From Bacillus sp. B15-48 (lineage in GTDB: Bacteria; Bacillota; Bacilli; Bacillales; Cytobacillaceae): 64,000 nucleotides of DNA. Position numbers and translations under genes: made by a program. The notes beneath the pieces are model-generated. The model made no database searches, was not told where the DNA came from, and saw only the letters and a program-made list of their open reading frames with translations. The stretch's first letter is position 1. Every line of letters begins with the position of its first letter. Positions 48,704 to 57,516 of the stretch are shown here, one piece after another. The stretch spans positions 62,001 through 126,000 of the forward strand of contig NZ_WOFU01000009.1 in assembly GCF_016879755.1 (NCBI RefSeq), given 5' to 3'.

Positions 48704-49002
48704 AAGATCTCATCTCCTATATTTGTCTATATACAGGAGTAATATATGTGAATTTGTTCCTAATGGAATAGGTAAAAAACCTAGTAAAAAGAGTCAAGTT
48801 TTGATCATATACCACAATTTTTATTAAGAGAAGCCTTTCCGTAGCAGCTGAAGCAAACATTGCTAGGAGTCTTAATTTCGGGTTTCTAATTATGACATGT
48901 ACTATCAACAAGTTTTCATGCATTTTGACTTCTAATGAATCCCTTTCCCTTCACATTGTTCTAAAGTAATACTTCAATTATGAAGGCTGTTTTCGTAATA
49001 AA

Positions 49003-49029
49003 AAGGAGGGAAAGCTGTCTTCCCTCCTT
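49003..49029 (-). terminator. Hairpin with T-run on the minus strand
   Basis: AAGGAGGGAA pairs with TTCCCTCCTT around AGCTGTC; on the minus strand it is followed by TTTTTATTA. Confidence 0.6.
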
Positions 49030-49069
49030 CACTACCCAACTCCCTTTTCAAGATTTACATAGGGGAAAA

Positions 49070-49120
49070 GGGTCACTCCCCCAGCGAAGTAAAGCGTTAC
49101 TCCACCGGGGGACTGACCCC
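49070..49120. repeat. GGGTC-hairpin family, copy d
   Basis: GGGTCACTCCCCC ... GGGGGACTGACCCC with the loop arm GCGAAGTAAAGCGTTACTCC. It abuts the truncated istB coding sequence, so it marks the left junction of the IS21 remnant. Confidence 0.8.
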
Positions 49121-49124
49121 AATG

Positions 49125-49507
49125 TCATCAGTACCTATTTTATTAAATGTAATGATCTAATTATGAATTTAAAAAAGGCAAAACTTGAAAATCGACTGGA
49201 AAACAGGTTAAAACATTATGCAAAATATAAGCTGCTTATCATTGATGAAATTGGCTATTTGCCAATTGACGCCGAAGATGCCAAATTATTTTTTCAACTA
49301 ATCGATATGAGATATGAAAAGAAAAGCACAATTTTGACAACAAACGCTAACTTCAAAACATGGGGAGATATATTCCAGGATCCCAAAATTGCCAATGCCA
49401 TTCTGGACCGAGTCCTACACCATGCCACAGTGGTAAACATTATAGGCCCTTCATATCGGCTAAAGGGCCATTTAGAAAAGGAAACGGAAACGGCAGAAAA
49501 TAGTTAA
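49125..49507 (+). pseudogene. istB: IS21-family istB helper ATPase, 5'-truncated
   Basis: Reads YFIKCNDLIMNLKKAKLENR, LIIDEIGYLPIDAEDAKLFF (Walker B region), SILTTNANFKTWGDIFQDPK-like (STILTTNANFKTWGDIF) and RVLHHATVVNIIGPSYRLK, the C-terminal two thirds of IstB. The P-loop N-terminal part is missing; the coding sequence begins right after a hairpin repeat. IstB normally assists the IstA transposase. Confidence 0.85.
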
Positions 49508-49525
49508 GGAGTATGTGGAAAAAGT

Positions 49526-49837
49526 ATGAGCACATATAACGCAGAAGAAGCAGCCAAATTCTTTCGCTCCTACGGAGCAAAATGTGATGAGAATGAGATT
49601 AAAGAATGGATGAAGAGCACTCCCACCCTTAGTAGAGGATATCAAGTTGATGAATGGGATCTATACGCCTTCAATGACTGGATGAAATGTAAAGGAACTT
49701 CAAACGAGCCAGGAATTGATAATGAAACTAAAGTAGCCAGAATGATTGGGGAAATTAAAGAGCTGAAAGAACAAAACAGAGCCTTGAAAAAGGAAGTATA
49801 TAAATTAAAAACAGAACCAGGTATACTGCCCTTGTAA
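49526..49837 (+). CDS. IS21-associated passenger protein, coiled coil
   Basis: 103 residues. N-terminal helical DNA-binding-like part (NAEEAAKFFRSYGAKCDENE), then YQVDEWDLYAFNDWMKCKG, ending in a coiled-coil segment (IGEIKELKEQNRALKKEVYK). Immediately follows istB on the same strand, as small genes do in some Bacillus IS21-like elements. Function unknown. Confidence 0.65.
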   Translation: MSTYNAEEAAKFFRSYGAKCDENEIKEWMKSTPTLSRGYQVDEWDLYAFNDWMKCKGTSNEPGIDNETKVARMIGEIKELKEQNRALKKEVYKLKTEPGILPL

Positions 49838-49922
49838 ATTCTACAACACCTTCCCCTACCTAGTTTTAAAATAGGCAGGGAAAGGTGGCAAAATCTAATT
49901 AAGAAAGATTGGAGGCGAACCT

Positions 49923-50141
49923 TTGAATAGAACCAAAATGCGTTATGATCAAAATCAAGACCAGTGGTACGTTGCCCTAAGCGGAGGGGAATATGGCCTT
50001 CATTGCGGGGAGTGTTTTGAATTATACATTGGTCGTACGGCTATTCCCTGCCGATTGGAGCTGGCCAACAGGTGGTACATTATTATGGAAAATACACGAC
50101 TGGATTTACGGGAGGATGACCAATATATGGTCAAAATCTAG
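49923..50141 (+). CDS. DUF5348-like IS21-associated small protein
   Basis: 72 residues from a TTG 8 nt after GGAGG. GGEYGLHCGECFELYIG, IPCRLELANRWYIIME and RLDLREDDQYMVKI fit the short beta-rich DUF5348 type, which often follows istB-like genes. Probably a passenger of the IS. The element's right end is probably near 50235 (GTGTACATAATTTAGTTGAC). Confidence 0.7.
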   Translation: MNRTKMRYDQNQDQWYVALSGGEYGLHCGECFELYIGRTAIPCRLELANRWYIIMENTRLDLREDDQYMVKI

Positions 50142-50235
50142 ATAAAATCCCCCTAGAAAAATCACTACTTGGTTAGAACTTTCAACGCAAAATGGTACAT
50201 TCCAAAACAATCAAAAGTGTACATAATTTAGTTGA

Positions 50236-51114
50236 CATTTATACGTTAAATAATAAAATACTAACGGGAAGTTAAAATGTTTGAGTGTTAATTACGGCTA
50301 GCCCACGCCCTAAGTAAAACCAACCGTAATAACTTGTATTTGACGTATTAAAAAAGTATCCCTCAAACTAAAGGCAACGTTTCGGGCTATTTTTAAAGGT
50401 TTTTCCGTAAAATAGTTTTAAAAAAGTTTACAAGGTGTTAAATAACGTAAAGCTCCCCTCATCTTATACCTGCTTAAACGGATGTATTTATGGGTTTTTT
50501 ACTGAAATAGTTAAAAAAAGTTTTAAGCCCGTCAATCCCCTTACTACTTATACAAGGTAAAATGGTAAACCCGCACACATCACGGATATATTTTTGCAAG
50601 GGTTGCGGGGCTACATATATACCGCACTTACTACCGTTTATAATGCCGTTGTAAGCCGTTTAAATACCTTTGTAAGCTACTTAACTACTATACCGTTCAT
50701 TATTAAAAACGTCATATAACCCCTTTAAACGCCCTACCGTGTAGCAAGCCGTTTAGTGTACCATTAAGTAACGGTAAGCGGTACGGTAAAAACGTATTAA
50801 TGGCGGGTTAGTATCATACCGTTAACCTGCAACTATTTACTTATGTAAATATAAAAGGGCGTGCGGGTGCGTTATATAAATTGCGTTTAAAAAAGTTTTA
50901 AAAAATGTGTGCCGTTTTGTTAGTTCTAATTGTATAGCTAGTAAAAAACGCTAGCTACGCTATAACGCTATTACCTAACTATTAGGTACGGGGGGGTTAT
51001 TTAATATTACGGCTTCATAAATTCAGCCATTACTATGTGCCGTTAACTTCATATCATTAGGAAGATTTTACTAATAGGAAATGCTATAATATTTACGGTA
51101 AGGAGGGAACGTGC
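50236..51114. other. Non-coding flank of a compositionally foreign island (left)
   Basis: About 0.9 kb with no gene. The sequence is unlike the rest of the window: dense in CCGT/ACGG, TAACG and TTAAACG words, with GA/TC dinucleotides scarce. CG-containing words are frequent in otherwise AT-rich DNA. Possible phage, plasmid or integrative-element DNA. No clear iterons recognised by eye. Confidence 0.6.
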
Positions 51115-52041
51115 ATGGGTGATATAAAACTATTTAGATTAAACGGGGATAGCGTTGATGAACTTGAAGGACAATCCGTATCTATTGAAAAGTCATTACA
51201 ACATATAATTGAACGGCATTTAGAAACGTTTTTAGGTGTACGCTTTTTGGCTACAGAATATAGTACGGGTAAACGGCATGCAGGGCGTATTGATACGTTA
51301 GGCATTGATGAAAACAACTCTCCCGTAATAATAGAATATAAGCGATCAATGAACGAAAATGTTATAAATCAAGGCTTATTTTATCTAGATTGGTTATTAG
51401 ACCATAAAGCGGAATTTGAACTAATGGTAATGCGTAGGTACGGTGCAACCGTTTCAGACGCTATTGATTGGAGCAGTCCTCGATTACTTTGTATAGCAGG
51501 CGGTTTCACAAAGTATGACGAACACGCCGTACAACAAATTAACCGTAATATAGAGCTTTATCAGTACAAACATTATAATGACGGGCTACTATTGTTAGAT
51601 TTAGTTAACGCTACAACGGCACAAACCGTACATATTAGTGATGAAGCTACCGCACCAACTACGGCAACTAACCGAAATACTAAGGTTAAAACGGTATCTG
51701 ATTATTTAGAGCAGGCTAACGGGGAATTAACTGATAGATTTGAAACGTTAAAAGCCTATATGATGGCGTTAGGTGATGACGTTCAAATGAAAATACTTAA
51801 ACATTACATAGCGTTTAAACGTATTAAAAACTTTGCTTGCGTTGAAGTACACCCGCAGACAGCAAAGATACTACTTTATTTAAAAGTTAAGCCCAATAGT
51901 ATTACGTTAGAACAAGGCTTTACCCGTGATGTTAGCAATATAGGGCATTATGGTACGGGTGACTTAGAAGTAACGATTTCAAATAATGATGATATTGAAC
52001 GGGCTAAACGGCTTATTAATGTGGCTTATGATGTGAGTTAG
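51115..52041 (+). CDS. PD-(D/E)XK nuclease-like protein with DUF5655 C-terminus
   Basis: 308 residues with a strong ribosome site (AAGGAGGG). The N-terminal domain has the nuclease-type pattern GRIDTLGID (Asp60) and PVIIEYKRS (Glu74-x-Lys76), preceded by HIIERHLETFLGVRFLATEY, as in NucS/DUF91-like proteins. The C-terminal ~110 residues (KILKHYIAFKRIKNFACVEV, TRDVSNIGHYGTGDLEVTIS) match DUF5655. Codon use shares the odd composition of the island. Likely DNA-targeting, with a defence or mobile-element role inferred from the Abi neighbour. Confidence 0.8.
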   Translation: MGDIKLFRLNGDSVDELEGQSVSIEKSLQHIIERHLETFLGVRFLATEYSTGKRHAGRIDTLGIDENNSPVIIEYKRSMNENVINQGLFYLDWLLDHKAEFELMVMRRYGATVSDAIDWSSPRLLCIAGGFTKYDEHAVQQINRNIELYQYKHYNDGLLLLDLVNATTAQTVHISDEATAPTTATNRNTKVKTVSDYLEQANGELTDRFETLKAYMMALGDDVQMKILKHYIAFKRIKNFACVEVHPQTAKILLYLKVKPNSITLEQGFTRDVSNIGHYGTGDLEVTISNNDDIERAKRLINVAYDVS

Positions 52042-52058
52042 GCTCGGGAGGGTAAAGG

Positions 52059-52415
52059 ATGACAATAAAAAATAAAGTATTAGCCTATGCAATCTGTTTC
52101 TTTAGTATTGTCGGTGTATTTAGTACAGTTACTAACGTTTACGAGAATTATACAAAAGATGAGTTTGAACGTAATACAGATGAATATTTTAATGGTTTTA
52201 GGGGCGGTGCTCGTTCTTTTTATCGCATGGACTCCGCCGATTTAAGTAGCGATATATATGGTAGGGACGTAGATTATCACTTTGTAGAAGACCTTGCCCA
52301 AAAGTCATTAACGACAATTTACCCTGAAAGCAAGGATTGGGATAGTGTATATGACAAGGGGTTTATAGACGGATATATTGCAAAATACGTATATTCATAT
52401 TTTAACGGGGATTAA
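52059..52415 (+). CDS. Small membrane-anchored or secreted protein
   Basis: 118 residues, 17 nt after the nuclease-like gene, so one operon. One N-terminal hydrophobic segment (KVLAYAICFFSIVGVFSTVT), then a polar, aromatic-rich body (NGFRGGARSFYRMDSADLSS). No lipobox. Unknown family; sharing the island's composition, it was acquired with its neighbours. Confidence 0.65.
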   Translation: MTIKNKVLAYAICFFSIVGVFSTVTNVYENYTKDEFERNTDEYFNGFRGGARSFYRMDSADLSSDIYGRDVDYHFVEDLAQKSLTTIYPESKDWDSVYDKGFIDGYIAKYVYSYFNGD

Positions 52416-52421
52416 ACAAAC

Positions 52422-52450
52422 ACGGGCAAGCATAACGCAAGCCCGTTTTA
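52422..52450. terminator. Bidirectional terminator in the island
   Basis: ACGGGC ... GCCCGTTTTATT between converging genes, with inner repeats GCAAG/AAGC. T-run on the plus strand. Confidence 0.7.
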
Positions 52451-53257
52451 TTATTCCGCCTTTACTAGCGTTCCTTTTTCAAGTTGATATTCGTAAGTAT
52501 TGAATAAAAACGTTACTACCGTTTTAGCGGAATTAATAACGACTAAAGCATGATGTTTATTAACTTCATACCTTCTATGATGTGCGTCCCCGTTTTCATT
52601 TCTAATTTCAGCTAACCCGTTAACTATGTTAATTAACCCGCTTATTACTTGTTTTAACGGTGCTTCTAAATTGGGGTTATTCGTGTTTAAGTTAAGGTGT
52701 TTACGTACCTTTTTAAACAATGCGGGTAAATCAAGTTTATCTTTAAGTTCTTCATCCGTTAAATTAGCTAGTATTTCATTACACACGCCTTCCACTAATG
52801 ACCTAGCACTTGTAATTGCACCAGAATAATCTTCCTCATTAAAACGCTTTTCACATTTAGCTAAATCTTCCTTAATGTGTGCAAACGTTAAATGCTCGGG
52901 TGTTTCGCAAGGTACGTGAATTATTTTTACGTCAATTTGCTCATCTTCAAGGTAGTCAACGTATTCATTAATTGACATTCTAACGAAATTTTTTAGCGTA
53001 TATTGAGTATCATATTCTTCCATATCTGCCATTAAGTAATCTACTACTTCATCAATGGTTCTACAGATTTTTATAAATTCCGGTAATTTAATCTCTTTTT
53101 TACGTGCTAACTCCTTAATAATAATACGGCTTTCTTGATATAGAACTTCCGCAATAGTATTATCTGCGAAAGGATCGTTAAAACCTTTACCAAAACTTCC
53201 ATCTATATAATCGCAAATATTGCCCTTTGTTTTTTCTAGCATTTCTACTGCGTTCAA
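52451..53257 (-). CDS. Abortive-infection-type protein with Abi_C domain
   Basis: 268 residues from a TTG ~8 nt after AGGGGGAG. The C-terminal ~110 residues carry YSGAITSARSLVEGVCNEIL, NIVNGLAEIRNENGDAHHRR and HHALVVINSAKTVVTFLFNT, the pattern of the Abi C-terminus (Abi_C). The N-terminal half is helical and specific to this type (DNTIAEVLYQESRIIIKELA). Such proteins accompany phage-defence loci, usually by stopping the infected cell. It converges on the nuclease-like gene pair. Confidence 0.82.
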   Translation of the reverse strand: MNAVEMLEKTKGNICDYIDGSFGKGFNDPFADNTIAEVLYQESRIIIKELARKKEIKLPEFIKICRTIDEVVDYLMADMEEYDTQYTLKNFVRMSINEYVDYLEDEQIDVKIIHVPCETPEHLTFAHIKEDLAKCEKRFNEEDYSGAITSARSLVEGVCNEILANLTDEELKDKLDLPALFKKVRKHLNLNTNNPNLEAPLKQVISGLINIVNGLAEIRNENGDAHHRRYEVNKHHALVVINSAKTVVTFLFNTYEYQLEKGTLVKAE

Positions 53258-54265
53258 ATACCGCTCCCCCTTTTACAAAATTATCCTTTATATTATTATA
53301 TCACCGTTAACTATTAAGCGAAAATGATAGTTTAGGTAACTAAACGGGTAGCTTACGGGCTTAACGGGTTGCGTTCAACCTCCGTATTTTAAAAATTTTG
53401 TAAGTAAATTTTACGGGCTAGGCAAACACGGTAATGGAAGAGTGCCCCCGCCCCCTCTTCGCCGTCTGCATAATAATAAATCACTACGCATACCATCCGA
53501 CACCTAGCCGTTAATTACATCTGCATAACGTGTATTATATATACAGTAAAGTAGGCACACGATTTAAAGTCGTACGCCTACGTTTATACTTACACAACCA
53601 AACGCAAAGCCCTATATATCAACGGTTAAAGGGCACGCTATGTTATTAACGTACCGCCTTACATTTATACAGTATTTTATACATTGGCGTTATACTAACG
53701 TTTACGACGTTGTAACGTGTGTTGGTGCGTGCATAACGGTAGGCTTACGGGTGTTTGCGATAGGTTACGGGTGTTATGCGTTGGTATGCATATTTATACG
53801 AACACCCCGTGAGTTTGCAGAGGGGTTACGTGCCGAAGGCGTTAGGCTGATAATATACGGTAATACACGTTAACCCTACGTAACCATCCACCAACAACAC
53901 GCCCTAAAACGCCTTAAATGTTAATATACATACACATATCAACGTTACATTTACCGTACTAACATAACGCCTAATATAGCTATTTTATACGGTGTTACAA
54001 TGCAGTTACATCCCTTGCCGTTATTACGTTTAAGCCGTAATTAGTACCGTAAATAAAGCCGTACATTTACCGTTAACATCACCGTTAATATACGTGTTAT
54101 AAAGTGCTTTACATCATAGCGTTATTTACACATAGCCCGCAGGATTGCGAGGTTGCCGTGTATGCCGTTTTAAGCATAACTTAATACAAAAATAAAAAGG
54201 CATAGCCGTTAAGCTACGCCTTACATATGCCCCTATTTACGCCATACAAGTTTTTTATTACAAAA
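53258..54265. other. Non-coding flank of the foreign island (right), one doubtful ORF
   Basis: Same GA/TC-poor, TAACG/CCGT-rich DNA as on the left. A 77-codon frame (53640-53873; MLLTYRLTFIQYFIHWRYTN..., partly hydrophobic) has a weak AAAGGG before its ATG and may or may not be expressed. The odd composition ends sharply near 54265, where istA sequence begins. Confidence 0.5.
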
Positions 54266-54960
54266 GGGTACTTTGGCAATACCTGAAAGATAATCATGGG
54301 TTAGATAGCGCTCAGTCCACATTTAGGGCTTACATTTCAAAAAAGCCGGAATTTCAAAGTTATTTTGATTCAGGAAAACGAAAGAAGTCAAACAATGAGG
54401 TTATTCGCTTTGAAACACCTCCAGCTAAACAGGCTCAATTGGATTGGAAGGAAGATATTCGATACATCACTAAAGAGGGAGAAATATTACATGTAAATGT
54501 TTGCGTGCTGTTACTTTCCCATTCCAGATTCCGAACTTATCTTTTATCCATTTCAAAATCACAGAGCGTCCTATTATCCTTTCTAATGGAGAGTTTTGAA
54601 GCAATTGGGGGAGTTCCTAAGACCATATTGACCGACAATATGAAAACGGTGATGGACGAGCCTAGAACTGAACATAAGAAAGGAAAGGTGAACGCACGCT
54701 TTTATCAATTTGCGAAAGATTGTGGTTTCGAAGTGAAGCCTTGTATAGCTGGAAGGCCAAGGACAAAAGCAAAGGTAGAAGCACCAATGAAATTAATTGA
54801 TGAAATCCATGCTTACCAAGGGAAATTTGATTACGAAGAGCTCCATCAATTTGTTTAAAACTGTGTAATCGAATAAATAATAGTTACCATCAGGGAACTG
54901 GAAAAATACCAATTCTTGCCCTAAAAAAAGAAAGAAACTATACGAAAACAGCCATCTTTT
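54266..54960 (+). pseudogene. istA: IS21-family istA transposase, truncated and frameshifted
   Basis: FRAYISKKPEFQSYFDSGKR, ETPPAKQAQLDWKEDIRYIT, GGVPKTILTDNMKTVMDEPR and IAGRPRTKAKVEAPMKLIDE are the integrase-core part of IstA (DDE residues in QLDW and LTDN). The N-terminus is lost at the island junction. A stop/frameshift near 54858 is followed in another frame by LCNRINNSYHQGTGKIPILA, the normal IstA C-terminus. The remnant is inactive. Confidence 0.87.
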
Positions 54961-55020
54961 AAGATATATATAGGATCAAGTAAATCTAACATAAATCTTT
55001 ACTCATAAAGGTGGAGTAAC

Positions 55021-55899
55021 ATGGTTGACAATCTTAAGTTGTTGATTTTAGGCGGAGATATAAGACAACTGGAAGTCGCGAAGACTGTCGCTTCTAGGGG
55101 AACAGAGGTATTGTTAGTGGGCTTTGAGCAGTTTTCAGATAATCAAATCAACCACATGAAGTCTCGAATTCAGAAAATTGATTTCTCTAAAATAGATGCC
55201 CTCCTTTTACCGGTTTCAGGGATGAATAATGGCGGGAAAGTTGAGGTGAGTTATTCAAATGAAGAGATTGTTCTTACAAAAGAAGACCTTCTAAAGACAC
55301 CCGAACATTGTGTCATTTATACCGGGATAATCACACCTTACTTAAATCAATTAAGTGAAGCAGCCATTAGAAAATTAGTCCCACTGTTTGCAAGAGATGA
55401 TATAGCGATATTAAACTCAATTCCTACAGCGGAGGGAACCTTACAGATTGCAATTGAAAATACTGATAATATGATCCACGGTTCAAAAGTGATGATTTTA
55501 GGTTATGGAAGGGTCGGAAAAACGATGGCCCGTGTCTTTTCTACAATGGGAGCACACGTGCGCGTTGGTTCTCGTAATGAAGCGGAACTCGCTCGTGCTA
55601 TGGAAGCTGGCTTAACCCCTTTCCATTTTAAAAATATAGAAATGGAAATAGTTGTGGATATTTGTATCAATACCATTCCACATTTGATTCTTACGTCATC
55701 CGTACTTTCAAAAATGTCGCTACACACCCTTATTATCGACGTAGCATCTAAACCAGGTGGAACCGATTTTCAGTTTGCTGAAAAACGCGGTATAAAGTTA
55801 ATTTGGGCACTAGGTATCCCAGGAAAGATCGCACCGAAATCAGCAGGAGAAATCATTGATAAAGTACTTGCTGAATTATTGGAAAATGATTTTAACTAG
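55021..55899 (+). CDS. dpaA: Dipicolinate synthase subunit A, without its B partner
   Basis: 292 residues, the usual SpoVFA/DpaA length, with a strong ribosome site (AAGGTGGAG). LLILGGDIRQLEVAKTVASR at the N-terminus, DALLLPVSGMNNGG, FARDDIAILNSIPTAEGTLQ, VMILGYGRVGKTMARVF (NAD site) and GIKLIWALGIPGKIAPKSAG are DpaA landmarks. With DpaB it makes dipicolinate for the spore core. Normally followed by spoVFB-asd-dapG; none is here, so this is an orphan, perhaps second, copy next to IS debris. Confidence 0.92.
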   Translation: MVDNLKLLILGGDIRQLEVAKTVASRGTEVLLVGFEQFSDNQINHMKSRIQKIDFSKIDALLLPVSGMNNGGKVEVSYSNEEIVLTKEDLLKTPEHCVIYTGIITPYLNQLSEAAIRKLVPLFARDDIAILNSIPTAEGTLQIAIENTDNMIHGSKVMILGYGRVGKTMARVFSTMGAHVRVGSRNEAELARAMEAGLTPFHFKNIEMEIVVDICINTIPHLILTSSVLSKMSLHTLIIDVASKPGGTDFQFAEKRGIKLIWALGIPGKIAPKSAGEIIDKVLAELLENDFN

Positions 55900-56030
55900 G
55901 GTGCTTTAATTCTAAAACAGACCTTTTCAACCGTTATCCCTCCTGATTTCCACCGACCATAAACTTCTTTGAATTCAACTAGTTCAAAGACTAATCAAGT
56001 TCCATTGTATCGCAAATAAACCACCCTCAC

Positions 56031-56215
56031 TTAGCATTCAAATCGAAGTGAGGGATAATTCCCCGTCAATAGTGAATCCATAAAAAAACTTTTCCACTCA
56101 TTACGAATCTCTTCTTTATTCTTACCCAAACGATTGAGATTATGACCGACTAACAAATCACTAAATCGCATCTTGGATCTCATTTCTTTCAAATAAACAC
56201 TGATGCTATGTACAT
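56031..56215 (-). pseudogene. C-terminal gene fragment, unknown
   Basis: Frame reads HSISVYLKEMRSKMRFSDLL, VGHNLNRLGKNKEEIRNEWK and SFFMDSLLTGNYPSLRFEC then stop. No start or upstream part. Protein-like but not recognised. Confidence 0.35.
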
Positions 56216-56323
56216 TACTAAATTAATCAACCCTCCCAGTATAAAGGAAAAGCTCAAACTGGCCAAAATTGAAAAATCCGAAGGTAAGGTTTCCCTTACT
56301 CCGGATTTTGACTAGAATAACGT

Positions 56324-56560
56324 TTGCTTATTTATTTGGAAAAGAATTTGGTTCACGAACTCCTTATAAAACGGTTGAATCACTGGGAAGTAAATGAAAC
56401 ATTTTATTTTAAAAAAATATATAAGAATTTGACCATTACTGATATTTTAAACATTACCAGCATATTCAAACATTTAAATGTAAATATTAGATTTGGAAGC
56501 GCGATTCATTTTACCTTCCAAATAAAATACTCGATTGAGGAAGTGTTTGATATTGAATAA
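56324..56560 (+). CDS. Doubtful small ORF (up to 78 residues)
   Basis: Possible TTG starts at 56324 or 56349 without a clear ribosome site. The product is Ile/Lys/Asn-rich (FYFKKIYKNLTITDILNITS). It ends 4 nt before the next small gene. No family recognised. Confidence 0.3.
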   Translation: MLIYLEKNLVHELLIKRLNHWEVNETFYFKKIYKNLTITDILNITSIFKHLNVNIRFGSAIHFTFQIKYSIEEVFDIE

Positions 56561-56564
56561 CCGG

Positions 56565-56813
56565 ATGAATCTTTTTAATATTGGTAGAAGAAGAAACAAT
56601 AGAGGGATATTATGGACCTCTTTTTTAGGGTTAGGTGTTAGTGCAGCTGCTGTTTTTGGTTTAAGAAGAAATGGAAACAGGAATATACTGGATTCTATCC
56701 AAAACTTTACCAATAATGTTCGAAATAATGGCCAAATGAAACGAATGGCTACAGCTGTAACAGAGTTTTCAAAAGAACTAGTTCCTAACAAAAATCAATT
56801 TAATAACAAATAA
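56565..56813 (+). CDS. Small Bacillus protein with one membrane segment
   Basis: 82 residues. NLFNIGRRRNNRGILWTSFL then GLGVSAAAVFGLRRNGNRN: a basic head, one short hydrophobic segment and an Asn/Arg-rich tail ending EFSKELVPNKNQFNNK. Similar small proteins are common in Bacillus, function unknown. Start uncertain: ATG 56565, or an upstream TTG/ATG nearer to GAGGAAG. Confidence 0.5.
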   Translation: MNLFNIGRRRNNRGILWTSFLGLGVSAAAVFGLRRNGNRNILDSIQNFTNNVRNNGQMKRMATAVTEFSKELVPNKNQFNNK

Positions 56814-56957
56814 TGGGTTTTCCTGTGCATAATAAATTAGGAAGAACCTCATTTGTTATCTCTATCGCTTTCAGTATTAATAAACCCATAAAGATGACGA
56901 TTTAAACATTTTTTTAAAAGATAGTGATTCTTAACTAATTAAAAACCGATTTTCTAG

Positions 56958-57150
56958 ACTGACCTAGTCATGTGAGACAGTAATAAAACACCTTCTTAGG
57001 CTGCCATATCACCAAACTCTATTGGTGTGTGGTAGCCTAATTTTTCTTGGATACGCTCTTCGCCATAATACCTCATAAATTGATTCACACGATCCTTTAC
57101 TTCTTTTAAAGACAAAGAATTGAATTTAACATACTGAAATGCAGCCCATA
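56958..57150 (-). pseudogene. IS3-family (IS150 group) OrfB C-terminal relic with terminal repeat
   Basis: Minus strand reads AFQYVKFNSLSLKEVKDRVN-QFMRYYGEERIQEKLGYHTP-IEFGDMAA then stop, the typical OrfB end. Just after it lies an IS3-like end, TGTCTCACATGACTAGGTCA. The rest of the element is gone. Confidence 0.75.
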
Positions 57151-57516
57151 TAACGAGAGAAGCCAGTAAATTTCTTTCGATTATTGATCGACTAGAAGAA
57201 AGGATAAACTAGAAACTTGAACAAATTAAAGTTTAAATTAATAAATTTCTAAAGCCCATCAAAAGATAGGTTCTTGGCTAGTTATATGTTTTATACTTTT
57301 CCAAAAGGTTCGTCCTTCTTAAAGTCTTTTGCCCCGTTACTTTAAGTTCAAATTTACAATATATTCTATGAATCTACTTCTTGAGATCTAAATAAAATTC
57401 TTTAAAGTAATTGCTATACAATCTGGCCCAATAGCTAAAGAAGGCACAATTCCTTTTTCAAGAATTGCGCCCTTTTCTGAAAAAGTTTTACATAGGAGCT
57501 AATATGTTACCTTAAA
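57151..57516. other. Intergenic, with a terminator-like hairpin
   Basis: No gene seen. Near 57440-57475 GGCACAATTC and GAATTGCGCC pair around a short loop, downstream of the isochorismatase-fold gene, and may end the hydantoinase operon. Confidence 0.45.

Noticed and set aside
48717-48923. 68-codon minus-strand frame
   Set aside because: No ribosome site, AT-rich random-looking composition.
50236-51114. Possible plasmid replication origin with iterons
   Set aside because: Word repetition is diffuse; no tandem iteron set and no Rep gene nearby.
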